Source: Verrucomicrobiota bacterium (lineage in GTDB: Bacteria > Verrucomicrobiota > Verrucomicrobiia > Opitutales > UBA2995). Taken from it: a stretch of 5,586 nt of DNA. The notes beneath the pieces are model-generated. The model did not search any database, had not been told where the DNA came from, and saw only the letters and a program-made list of their open reading frames with translations. A program made the translations under genes and the position numbers. Below are positions 1-5,028 of the stretch, in pieces; positions within the stretch are counted from its first letter, which is position 1; each line of letters opens with the position of its first letter. Location of the stretch: positions 1-5,586 of the forward strand of contig JAPUIL010000308.1 of assembly GCA_027297085.1 (NCBI GenBank), in the 5' to 3' direction.

Positions 1-10
1 GTCGATCCAA

Positions 11-102
11 GGATGGCTGCAAACCTAATGTAAGTTTACTCAGATTGTTATTTTCCATAGATTTCTTTAATTTCCACAAATAAATACCGTTTGCAGCTAT
101 CC
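11..102. repeat. Imperfect 14-bp inverted repeat flanking an AT-rich 64-bp core
   Basis: The left arm at 11-24 (GGATGGCTGCAAAC) and the right arm at 89-102 (GTTTGCAGCTATCC) are complementary at 13 of 14 positions; the single exception is a G-T wobble. The core between them is AT-rich and has no T-run directly after the stem, so it does not look like a standard intrinsic terminator. It begins 15 bp past the oxidoreductase stop codon, so it could be a transcript-end structure, the two ends of a small non-autonomous element, or a recombination remnant. The rest of bases 1-117 shows no gene. Confidence 0.55.
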
Positions 103-117
103 GGTGAAATCTTCAGG

Positions 118-1479
118 TTAGGTCCAGAGTTCTTCTCCCATCTTCCACCCACGACGAACTGGCTCTTTGATGTATTGATTTAGCTCGGGATTGTTGGTGA
201 CCTGCATTTTTTTGGAGTTGTACTCGACTGATTCTCCGGTTTTCTGTGCCAGGACTCCTAGAAGTGCCATTTCTGTTAAACGTGAGGCGTAATTGAAATT
301 GGAGCCGGGCATGGGACCTTCTCCTTTGATCGCTTGGGCCCATTCAGAGATGTGATCGCCCTTGATACGCGCGAATTTTTTAGCAGGTAGATTTCGTTTA
401 AAGTCCTGCCAGTATGGATCGGGATAGAGGCGAGGACTGTTGGGCCGGATACCGTGAGTAATGGTTCCTTTACTGCCGAACATAGCCATACCTATGTCAT
501 TACCCCAAACGGCTTGGCCATTACTGGGGTCGGCTTCAGGCGTGTAGCCTTCGTACCAGCTCAGCTTGAGCGGCGCCTTTCCGGTTCTGGGAAACTCCCA
601 TTCTACGATCGATCTCAAAGCTGGCATACCTGGCCATGGTTCCTCAATCTCGCGCACTCTTGCTGAAGAGGGCATTCCCAGGTCCAAAGCCCAGAACGGT
701 GCATCGAGGGTGTGGCAGGCCCAGTCACCGAGTTGGCCGTTTCCGAATTGGAAAAAAGATCGCCACGATTTGGGCAGGTAAATTTCGTTGTACTTGATGT
801 CCACAGCCGTGGGCCCTTTCCAGAGGTCCCAACTTAGATGTGGTGGAATTGCCTGAGAAGTCGGTGGGATTCTGGATGGTCTTTTGAATGAGCCAGTTGG
901 CCTGAATTTTGGCCCGGGGTTGTAAGCGATCACTTCATCCACCTCTCCGATGGCTCCTGACTGATACCATTCTTTAACGTAGCGGATTCCCTCAGTGGCG
1001 TGCCCCTGGTTACCCATTTGGGTAATGACGTTAAAATGTTTGGCTGCTTTTCGAAGGGTACGCGCTTGCCAGACATTGTGAACGAGCGGTTTTTCGGTGA
1101 GCACATGTTTGCCCATCTCCATGGCAGTATAAGTCGCTACAAAATGAGTGTGGTCCGGCGTGGCTATACAAACCGCGTCGATCTCCCTGCCTTTTTTGTC
1201 GAGCATCTCCCGAAAATCCTTGAAGCGAGGAACGTCTGGAAAATCGGCGTAGGTTTCTGCCGCCCAGGCATCATCCACATCGCAAAAGGCTACGAAGTTT
1301 TCGTCAACCAGCGCGTTGATTAAGCTGCGCGCTCTACCACTGACGCCTATGAAGGCAACGTTGAGTTTGTTATTGGCTGAGGCTCCGGATTGGCCGATAG
1401 CGAAACGGGGTAGGGCGGAGGATGCTGCTACGGCTGCCACTCCTTTTAAAAAATGTCGTCTTTTGATTTGGGTAATCAT
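118..1479 (-). CDS. Tat-exported Gfo/Idh/MocA family oxidoreductase
   Basis: This 453-residue protein is an NAD(P)-dependent sugar or polyol dehydrogenase-like enzyme. A twin-arginine signal (KRRHFLKG, residues 6-13) followed by an alanine-rich hydrophobic stretch ending near FAIG (26-29) predicts folded export by the Tat system. The Rossmann domain follows: KLNVAFIGVSGRA (38-50) carries the nucleotide-binding glycines, CDVD (66-69) ends the second strand, and TPDHTH (107-112) and EKP (129-131) are family hallmarks, with Lys130 the expected catalytic lysine. QMGNQGH (154-160) and a GDWACHTLD segment near residue 255 are typical of the long Verrucomicrobia/Planctomycetes subfamily, and the histidine there is the likely second catalytic residue. 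The ATG start places the Tat motif correctly; no clear ribosome binding site precedes it. It lies 63 bp downstream of the isomerase on the same strand, so the two are probably co-transcribed. The substrate is unknown; the fold assignment is firm. Confidence 0.95.
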   Translation of the reverse strand: MITQIKRRHFLKGVAAVAASSALPRFAIGQSGASANNKLNVAFIGVSGRARSLINALVDENFVAFCDVDDAWAAETYADFPDVPRFKDFREMLDKKGREIDAVCIATPDHTHFVATYTAMEMGKHVLTEKPLVHNVWQARTLRKAAKHFNVITQMGNQGHATEGIRYVKEWYQSGAIGEVDEVIAYNPGPKFRPTGSFKRPSRIPPTSQAIPPHLSWDLWKGPTAVDIKYNEIYLPKSWRSFFQFGNGQLGDWACHTLDAPFWALDLGMPSSARVREIEEPWPGMPALRSIVEWEFPRTGKAPLKLSWYEGYTPEADPSNGQAVWGNDIGMAMFGSKGTITHGIRPNSPRLYPDPYWQDFKRNLPAKKFARIKGDHISEWAQAIKGEGPMPGSNFNYASRLTEMALLGVLAQKTGESVEYNSKKMQVTNNPELNQYIKEPVRRGWKMGEELWT

Positions 1480-1542
1480 TTCAAGCGTTCTTTTGTTTTT
1501 AACTTAATCTCATTTTTGCACACATCCGGTGAGGGACTCGGA

Positions 1543-2484
1543 TTAGTAGCCGAAAGCATCCCGCAATCGAGCCAAACTCTTGGGGATGGCGGTTTTGTAA
1601 TCTTCCATTCCTTCAAATTCCAGGGATACCCAGCCCCGGTAATCGTGAGCATGCAGCATTTTGGCTATCCTTGGGTAATCGATATCGAGCTCATACCACT
1701 GGCCGCCACCATAGTAGGTTTTGGCCTGCACAAAAAAGGCGTGGGCGGCCATTTCCTCCAATTGCTCATAGCGTCTTTCCAGAAAATTCCCAGTGTCCAG
1801 GGTTACTCGCATCCAAGGTGAATCAATGGCGTTGACAATCCGCAACACACCTTTCGCGGTCAGACCTAGGCCCCAGTGGTTTTCCAAGCCCATCACCACC
1901 CCATGTTTCTCGGCGCTTGGCAAACACTTCTCAAATGCTTCAATAACCCAGGGAAAGGCATCCTCCTCAGAGTATCCTTCCAGGGGTGGCTCAATACCCT
2001 TGTTGGCCATCAATTCATCAAAACTACCCGAGGTGCCCCATCGTCCGGTATTCACCCGCATCGTTGGAATTCCCAAGCGTGCGCACAGTTCAATCTGCCC
2101 AATGGTGAGGTCGACATTGCGTTGCCGTTTTTCCCGATCCGGAGTCACAAAGCCTTGGTGGGTGGACAGGGCGCAGAGCGGTAATCCCTGTCGGAATGCG
2201 TGTCGCTTGAGCGACTGAACGTAGGAGTTGCTAAGCAGGTCGTTTTGTTCGAACTGGTAAAGTAGCAATTCAACCCCGTCGAATCCGTAATCGCTGGCGA
2301 TGTCTATGCATTTGTGCAAATCGCGAAGTTTGTCGTTGTGAAATCGCCACAGAGAATAAGTGGAAAGGGCTATGGGGTTAGATGGCCTTGCCGGTTTGTG
2401 TGCAGCTGCGTTGCTGAGTGTGGCAACACCTGCGAGAGGTATGGCAGCGATTGAGGATTGAAGAAATTTTCTACGATTCATCAT
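1543..2484 (-). CDS. Tat-exported sugar phosphate isomerase/epimerase (xylose isomerase-like TIM barrel)
   Basis: This 313-residue protein belongs to the AP-endonuclease-2 / xylose isomerase-like TIM-barrel superfamily, which isomerises or epimerises sugars and polyols using a divalent metal. The twin-arginine motif NRRKFLQSS (3-11) and the hydrophobic segment ending near SNAAA predict Tat export. Barrel strands are recognisable in order: IALSTYSLW, DGVELLLY, LCALSTHQGF, IPTMRVNTGRWG, VVMGLENHWG, RVTLDTGNF, HAFFVQAKTYYGG and WVSLEFEGME. The Glu of GLENH, the Asp of LDTGNF and the Glu of SLEFEG occupy the usual metal-ligand positions. Two consecutive ATG codons are possible starts (2484 or 2481); no strong ribosome binding site separates them. 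It is the promoter-proximal gene of the pair with the downstream oxidoreductase, which suggests successive steps on one exported-pathway sugar. The exact reaction cannot be assigned. Confidence 0.93.
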   Translation of the reverse strand: MMNRRKFLQSSIAAIPLAGVATLSNAAAHKPARPSNPIALSTYSLWRFHNDKLRDLHKCIDIASDYGFDGVELLLYQFEQNDLLSNSYVQSLKRHAFRQGLPLCALSTHQGFVTPDREKRQRNVDLTIGQIELCARLGIPTMRVNTGRWGTSGSFDELMANKGIEPPLEGYSEEDAFPWVIEAFEKCLPSAEKHGVVMGLENHWGLGLTAKGVLRIVNAIDSPWMRVTLDTGNFLERRYEQLEEMAAHAFFVQAKTYYGGGQWYELDIDYPRIAKMLHAHDYRGWVSLEFEGMEDYKTAIPKSLARLRDAFGY

Positions 2485-2540
2485 TTATAACGTAGTGATC
2501 CTGTCCAACAAGGTCCAGAAGACTTACTCTTTATGCAGGT

Positions 2541-2546
2541 ATTATA
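2541..2546 (-). promoter_or_regulatory. Candidate -10 box for the isomerase-oxidoreductase unit
   Basis: On the minus strand this reads TATAAT, a perfect sigma-70 -10 hexamer, 57 bp ahead of the isomerase ATG. No good -35 hexamer stands at 16-18 bp spacing (the site reads near TAACTC), and there is no TGn extension. The promoter is therefore weak, activator-dependent or fortuitous in AT-rich DNA. Confidence 0.35.
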
Positions 2547-2735
2547 GCTGTTTTTGAAGTATTGAGTTATCGCAAATGTCCCAATTCTGGACTCTGACGT
2601 TCGAACTTGCTGAAATCAGAGGCTTATTGAGCTGGCATTTTGACCGCATGGCTCATTTTGGAAAATATCTGTATCAGTTTGCCACGCCTTAGTTGTGTAG
2701 TCTAAATTGCAAAACTTTGCGCCTTTGCGGCTTGA

Positions 2736-2764
2736 GTGACAGCAGGGATGGACAAGAGTATTAT
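2736..2764 (+). promoter_or_regulatory. Sigma-70-like promoter for the secreted protease gene
   Basis: GTGACA (2736-2741) matches five of six bases of the -35 consensus, and TATTAT (2759-2764) matches five of six of the -10 consensus, with an ideal 17-bp spacer. Transcription would begin near 2771, leaving a leader of about 30 bases before the ATG at 2802. That leader is AT-rich and has no clear Shine-Dalgarno sequence. This is based on pattern only. Confidence 0.45.
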
Positions 2765-2801
2765 TCTAAAATAAATTTTCTAGTAAACGGTTATCCTACC
2801 T

Positions 2802-3476
2802 ATGATTAATCTAATCTTTTCGTCTCTTACTGCTTTGATTTTTATCCCAAACTTTTGGATTCTCAAAGCGGCAGAACCCAACGCTTCAGAGGACATTAAG
2901 TTGCAGGTACGCGTTCATCGATTCCAATCCAATGAGGAACCGCGGTTGAATTGCTCGTTGAGTGATGATGAAATCCGCCAGCAATTCGTGACGGTTAACC
3001 AGACATGGGCGCAAGCCGGCATTGTTTGGGAGATCGAATCCATTGTAGATGTGGTTGCAAAAGATCCTGAGGCTTTTACCAAGGCCATGAATACTCCCAA
3101 TGGGAAATTGGGGCCGCCGCTGAAATCGAATATGCCACGTAATCACCTACTAAAAGATGGTTTTAACGTAGCGATTGCTGAGGATTATGGGAAACGTATG
3201 GGCGGGGTGTTTGCGGCAGCAGAGGATGGTCTGGTCTTTTATGCCAAAAAAGGCCCCAAGGGCGTGCAGACGCCTGCTGTGCTAGCACATGAATTTGGAC
3301 ACGCCCTGGGATTACCGCACACCATTTTTGAGAAGGATAATAACCTCATGATGGGTTCCGGAGCCGGGCGCATACCCACTCTCGTTAAACCGATCACCAC
3401 ATCGCAGATCGAGATTGCCCGTGACCGGCAAGCCTTTCTCACCGGAGAAGACACTACAGCCGGCAAAATCTCCTGA
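2802..3476 (+). CDS. Secreted metzincin-type zinc metallopeptidase (probably the 5' part of a frameshifted gene)
   Basis: This 224-residue frame encodes an exported zinc protease. Residues 4-21 are hydrophobic and KAAEP (22-26) gives a plausible signal peptidase I site, so the enzyme acts in the periplasm or outside the cell. HEFGHALGLPH (163-173) is the complete metzincin signature HExxHxxGxxH: His163, His167 and His173 bind zinc and Glu164 is the catalytic base. LMMGSG (182-187) follows as the expected Met-turn. The domain is small and ends with a helix-like TSQIEIARDRQAFL segment, as in matrixin-like domains. The frame stops at 3474-3476, overlapping by 62 bases an EF-hand frame in another register. 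That second frame has no signal peptide, so I think the native product is the fusion, created by a one-base shift near 3465-3468. The substrate is unknown; ancestry within metzincins cannot be pinned down from sequence alone. Confidence 0.9.
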   Translation: MINLIFSSLTALIFIPNFWILKAAEPNASEDIKLQVRVHRFQSNEEPRLNCSLSDDEIRQQFVTVNQTWAQAGIVWEIESIVDVVAKDPEAFTKAMNTPNGKLGPPLKSNMPRNHLLKDGFNVAIAEDYGKRMGGVFAAAEDGLVFYAKKGPKGVQTPAVLAHEFGHALGLPHTIFEKDNNLMMGSGAGRIPTLVKPITTSQIEIARDRQAFLTGEDTTAGKIS

Positions 3477-3927
3477 AGCCATCTTCGAAATTTTGGATAC
3501 CAATGAAGACGGATCGATTAGTGTGGATGAAGTGAGCAAAAAACATCGTCCATATACCATAGATTTCTTTCGTAAAGCTTCACGGGCTCCCTCGGATTCG
3601 CTTACACTCGAACAATACAATTTCATTATCCAACAACAACGACGACTGCGTCAACAAGCCGAACGCCGGCAAGTACGGCAAGGCGGCAACATAGCTGGTC
3701 GTGGTTTCGGCCCGCGAATAGTACCGCAAATGTTCTCACGATTCGACAAAGATGGGGATGGGATCATTACGAGGAAAGAAGCCAGTCAACTGGGTTCACC
3801 GGTGAACGAGTATTTCGATAAGTGGGATTCAGAAACCAACGGCGATGGTGAGCTAACCCGGGAGGAGGTTACAGCCCGGCTCGAAGATGAACCTGCTGTT
3901 CAAGGCGCAATACGAGGCTCGAATTGA
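3415..3927 (+). CDS. EF-hand calcium-binding region (probable 3' part of the protease gene)
   Basis: This frame of 170 residues from a TTG codon has no ATG start, no signal peptide and no ribosome binding site, so independent translation is doubtful. It contains calcium-binding loops. Loop 1, DTNEDGSISVDE (28-39), and loop 2, DKDGDGIITRKE (111-122), are canonical with acidic or polar residues at positions 1, 3, 5 and 12. A third, about 140-151, keeps N, D, G and the final E but has Glu at position 1. A degenerate partner of loop 1 may lie at about 56-67 (SLTLEQY). A Gln/Arg-rich linker (73-89) separates the two pairs. Homologous dockings of EF-hands behind secreted enzymes are common in PVC bacteria, which fits fusion to the upstream metallopeptidase: calcium would stabilise or anchor the exported protein. 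A short signal-peptide frame begins 27 bp downstream. Confidence 0.8.
   Translation: MPVTGKPFSPEKTLQPAKSPEAIFEILDTNEDGSISVDEVSKKHRPYTIDFFRKASRAPSDSLTLEQYNFIIQQQRRLRQQAERRQVRQGGNIAGRGFGPRIVPQMFSRFDKDGDGIITRKEASQLGSPVNEYFDKWDSETNGDGELTREEVTARLEDEPAVQGAIRGSN
3465..3468 (+). other. A4 run: likely frameshift site joining protease and EF-hand frames
   Basis: The protease frame reads GGC-AAA-ATC-TCC-TGA here, while the EF-hand frame reads AAA-TCT-CCT-GAA. Dropping one A from the run makes the protein pass from TTAGK straight into SPEAIFEILD, with the first EF-hand following. The joined frame from 2802 to 3927 would be 375 codons including the stop, giving 374 residues. The crossover could lie anywhere in the 62-base overlap, but this homopolymer is the simplest site. 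Confidence 0.55.
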
Positions 3928-3954
3928 TTGTTTTAAATACTAGGTTAATTACCC

Positions 3955-4047
3955 ATGAAGAAACAATTCTTCCCAGTAATATTTGGCCTGTTTTTTTCTG
4001 TTTTGGTTTTCGCCAATCCTTACCACTCAAACATCATCCTCAACTGA
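3955..4047 (+). pseudogene. Signal-peptide stub of a truncated secreted protein
   Basis: This 30-codon frame starts MKKQFFPVIFGLFF and continues through SVLVFA, a textbook Sec signal peptide with a lysine-rich N region, a hydrophobic core and a likely cleavage after VFA. The mature part is only about ten residues (NPYHSNIILN) before TGA, followed directly by TAG in the same frame. It starts 27 bp after the EF-hand stop, so it looks like the next gene of that operon with its body lost. The stop overlaps the left copy of a 15-bp direct repeat (4046-4060), so the loss coincides with a rearrangement junction. Sulfatases often begin their mature part with a similar NIIL strand, but that is only a hint. 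It might instead be a genuine small exported peptide. Confidence 0.5.
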
Positions 4048-4060
4048 TAGGAAATTGCTT
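4046..4060 (+). repeat. Left copy of exact 15-bp direct repeat
   Basis: GATAGGAAATTGCTT is found here and again at 4763-4777, in the same orientation, starts 717 bp apart. The match stops sharply on both sides (T versus G before it, A versus T after it). This copy overlaps the stop codon of the signal-peptide stub and abuts the end of the recombinase fragment at 4062. Confidence 0.75.
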
Positions 4061-4061
4061 A

Positions 4062-4247
4062 TTATACCACTTTTGCCCCTTTAGAATGAAGATGGCACCA
4101 TTTGTCCGAGCCCAAGTACCGGTAATAGCGCACTTGTTTGCGGCTTGTCTTGGTCGAGGTGAGGCAGAGTCCGTATCCACATTTTCCGCACACCAGAAGT
4201 CCTTGCAGCAGCGTCGGCTCTTTCGTTTTTCGGGCCGACCACCTCAA
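4062..4247 (-). pseudogene. Fragment of a large serine recombinase (zinc-ribbon domain only)
   Basis: The minus-strand frame encodes RKTKEPTLLQGLLVCGKCGY, then TSTKTSRKQVRYYRYLGSDK. This is closely similar to the recombinase zinc beta-ribbon domain of large serine recombinases, where EPxLLQGLLVCxxCGY and YYRCLGSD are hallmarks. About 60 residues remain; the catalytic resolvase domain, the recombinase domain and the C-terminal coiled coil are all absent. The expected cysteine after YYR is tyrosine here, and the fragment ends at KGAKVV where the family normally goes on with a cysteine and a PIR-like motif, so zinc binding is probably lost. The open frame extends without an ATG to about 4304, but residues upstream of roughly 4250 look unrelated. 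The end coincides with the left 15-bp direct repeat. It is a relic of a mobile element integrase; it cannot be active alone. Confidence 0.75.
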
Positions 4248-4296
4248 CCGACTGCAAAGGGCGGGAGTACCGGCAGGAAAGTAGTCGGCTGAAAAA

Positions 4297-4398
4297 TTAA
4301 CCGCCTAAAATAACTGTCAGCAAAACGCTCAAAATAATTATACAGCTCAAAAGTATTACAATTTCCCAACCAATATTAAATTCCTTAAACCAAGACAT
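4297..4398 (-). CDS. Possible 33-residue single-pass membrane peptide
   Basis: From an ATG at 4398 the minus strand encodes MSWFKEFNIGWEIV followed by a long run of I, L, V, S and T ending VILGG, enough for one transmembrane helix. The same frame can be opened further upstream to 4557, but that extension is polar and runs through a hairpin-rich segment, so the short version is more credible. A promoter-like pair lies just ahead: TTTACC (4433-4428) and TACAAT (4410-4405) spaced by 17 bp, which would start transcription about at the ATG and give a leaderless message. I recognise no family. It could be a small membrane peptide or chance translation of AT-rich DNA. Confidence 0.25.
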   Translation of the reverse strand: MSWFKEFNIGWEIVILLSCIIILSVLLTVILGG

Positions 4399-4404
4399 TG
4401 TGCA

Positions 4405-4433
4405 ATTGTAACACAAAAAATATAATAGGTAAA
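4405..4433 (-). promoter_or_regulatory. Promoter-like pair ahead of the small membrane frame
   Basis: On the minus strand, TTTACC and TACAAT (five of six to the -10 consensus) are 17 bp apart. The -10 ends six bases before the ATG at 4398. The surrounding DNA is very AT-rich, so chance occurrence is likely. Confidence 0.2.
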
Positions 4434-4473
4434 TAAATAAAGATCTACTGACTCCTGGCAAGGCACTCCTTTC

Positions 4474-4506
4474 CACCTCACGGTGAGCATCTAGGGCAGA
4501 TGCACC
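4474..4506. other. Structured stretch with two mutually exclusive hairpins
   Basis: On the plus strand, GCATCT (4487-4492) pairs perfectly with AGATGC (4498-4503) around a five-base loop. GGTG (4482-4485) can extend that stem by pairing with CACC (4503-4506) across a small bulge, or instead pair with CACC (4474-4477) in a compact hairpin. On the minus-strand transcript the latter has a GTGA (GNRA) tetraloop. It matches no riboswitch class that I recognise and could be an RNA element, a small palindromic repeat or part of the decayed element. Confidence 0.3.
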
Positions 4507-4570
4507 CTTAATCCCATTATTGGTAACAATGAAATTAAAAGTCTTTGGGAAGCGCATCCGCTAATTGTCG

Positions 4571-4729
4571 CTAATAGGTTTTCCACAGTGATGGAAGGAA
4601 AAGCAACAAAACAGTATAAAACTCTAAGCGTCCCAAAGCCATTAGATGCGTGAGAAGGAGTTTCGCGTAAGGTGCCAATTCGGAAATCGCCTCGGTCAGG
4701 AGAGCATACAATCCGGTCTGAAACCAAAC
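4571..4729 (-). pseudogene. C-terminal fragment of a TrkH-type potassium uptake transporter
   Basis: Reading the minus strand to a TAG at 4573-4571 gives ISELAPYAKLLLTHLMALG, then RLEFYTVLLLFLPSLWKTY. This matches the last pore-lining segment of TrkH proteins, which typically end in LMLLGRLE(F/L)YTVLVLFTPAFWR. TrkH is the membrane subunit of Trk K+ uptake and normally has over 450 residues; here only about the last 40-50 are recognisable. The frame stays open upstream to 4804 but the sequence there (VWFQTGLYALLTE and beyond) fits poorly and no start codon is available, so the N-terminal part has been lost or scrambled. The 15-bp repeat at 4763-4777 lies just upstream, marking a probable break. 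No TrkA partner is in the window. The fragment is presumably non-functional. Confidence 0.7.
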
Positions 4730-4762
4730 CAACCCATCAGCATACGATGATTGAAAATTGCG

Positions 4763-4777
4763 GATAGGAAATTGCTT
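4763..4777 (+). repeat. Right copy of exact 15-bp direct repeat
   Basis: This is identical to 4046-4060. It lies upstream (in transcription sense) of the recognisable TrkH tail, where similarity to the transporter has already faded. With the left copy it brackets the recombinase relic, the structured stretch and the TrkH tail. Confidence 0.75.
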
Positions 4778-5028
4778 TTTGGCGGCGGAGCATCCGGGAG
4801 GGAGTTATATAATCTATATGAGAAGGCACTGAAGATCCGAACACGCTGGATGGCACAGGCAAATTCTGTTATTGCCTTGCCAATGTGCTGAAAAACTCCG
4901 GTGGGCCGTGATCGAGGTTTTCAGCACGCCGCTAGTTTAATATTGTAAATCCCCAGCAAATCCGCCATCAAACGTCGCAATATTTTGAAAAAGTTTCGAA
5001 CTAACTCAAATTCACACCGTTCCGCGCG
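4778..5028. other. Non-coding spacer before the phosphate transporter
   Basis: I see no credible gene in these 251 bp; the plus-strand ATGs at about 4817 and 4850 open frames of a few codons only. A TATAAT at 4808-4813 has no matching -35. The notable element is the inverted repeat at 4885-4927, listed separately. An in-frame stop at 5002-5004 fixes the upstream limit of the transporter frame. Confidence 0.6.
4885..4927. repeat. 14-bp inverted repeat, possible hairpin or operator
   Basis: GTGCTGAAAAACTC (4885-4898) and GAGGTTTTCAGCAC (4914-4927) are complementary at 13 of 14 positions around a 15-base loop that itself contains a CGG/CCG pairing. No T-run follows on the plus strand, so a classical terminator is doubtful. 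It sits about 100 bp ahead of the transporter start, so it may be a regulator-binding dyad, a transcript-leader hairpin, or the end of a degraded element. Confidence 0.5.

Larger units (their letters stand above)
2485..2801. other. Divergent intergenic region between the sugar genes and the protease gene
   Basis: These 317 bp separate the minus-strand isomerase from the plus-strand protease. I see no convincing coding frame. The left part contains a consensus -10 hexamer for the minus strand and the right end a sigma-70-like promoter for the plus strand, both listed separately. The middle (about 2580-2730) shows no repeat or strong hairpin that I can support. Confidence 0.7.

Noticed and set aside
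55..68. 14-bp direct repeat CCATAGATTTCTTT shared with 3557-3570
   Set aside because: One copy lies inside EF-hand coding sequence without any disruption and the motif is AT-rich, so coincidence is the simplest explanation.
1000..1323. Plus-strand open frame of 107 codons opposite the oxidoreductase
   Set aside because: It is the antisense shadow of a strongly conserved Rossmann-fold gene and shows no domain or start signal.
1793..2218. Plus-strand open frame of 141 codons opposite the isomerase
   Set aside because: Antisense shadow of the TIM-barrel gene; composition is that of complementary codons and no family is recognisable.
3924..4292. Plus-strand open frame of 122 codons after the EF-hand gene
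   Set aside because: It starts ATT in practice, overlaps the signal-peptide stub in another frame and lies antisense to the recombinase relic, which explains its openness.
4491..4727. Minus-strand 78-codon frame
   Set aside because: It overlaps the TrkH tail in a different frame and only the TrkH frame shows real family similarity.
4808..4813. Perfect TATAAT on the plus strand before the transporter
   Set aside because: No acceptable -35 at 15-19 bp and it lies over 200 bp from the gene start in AT-rich DNA.
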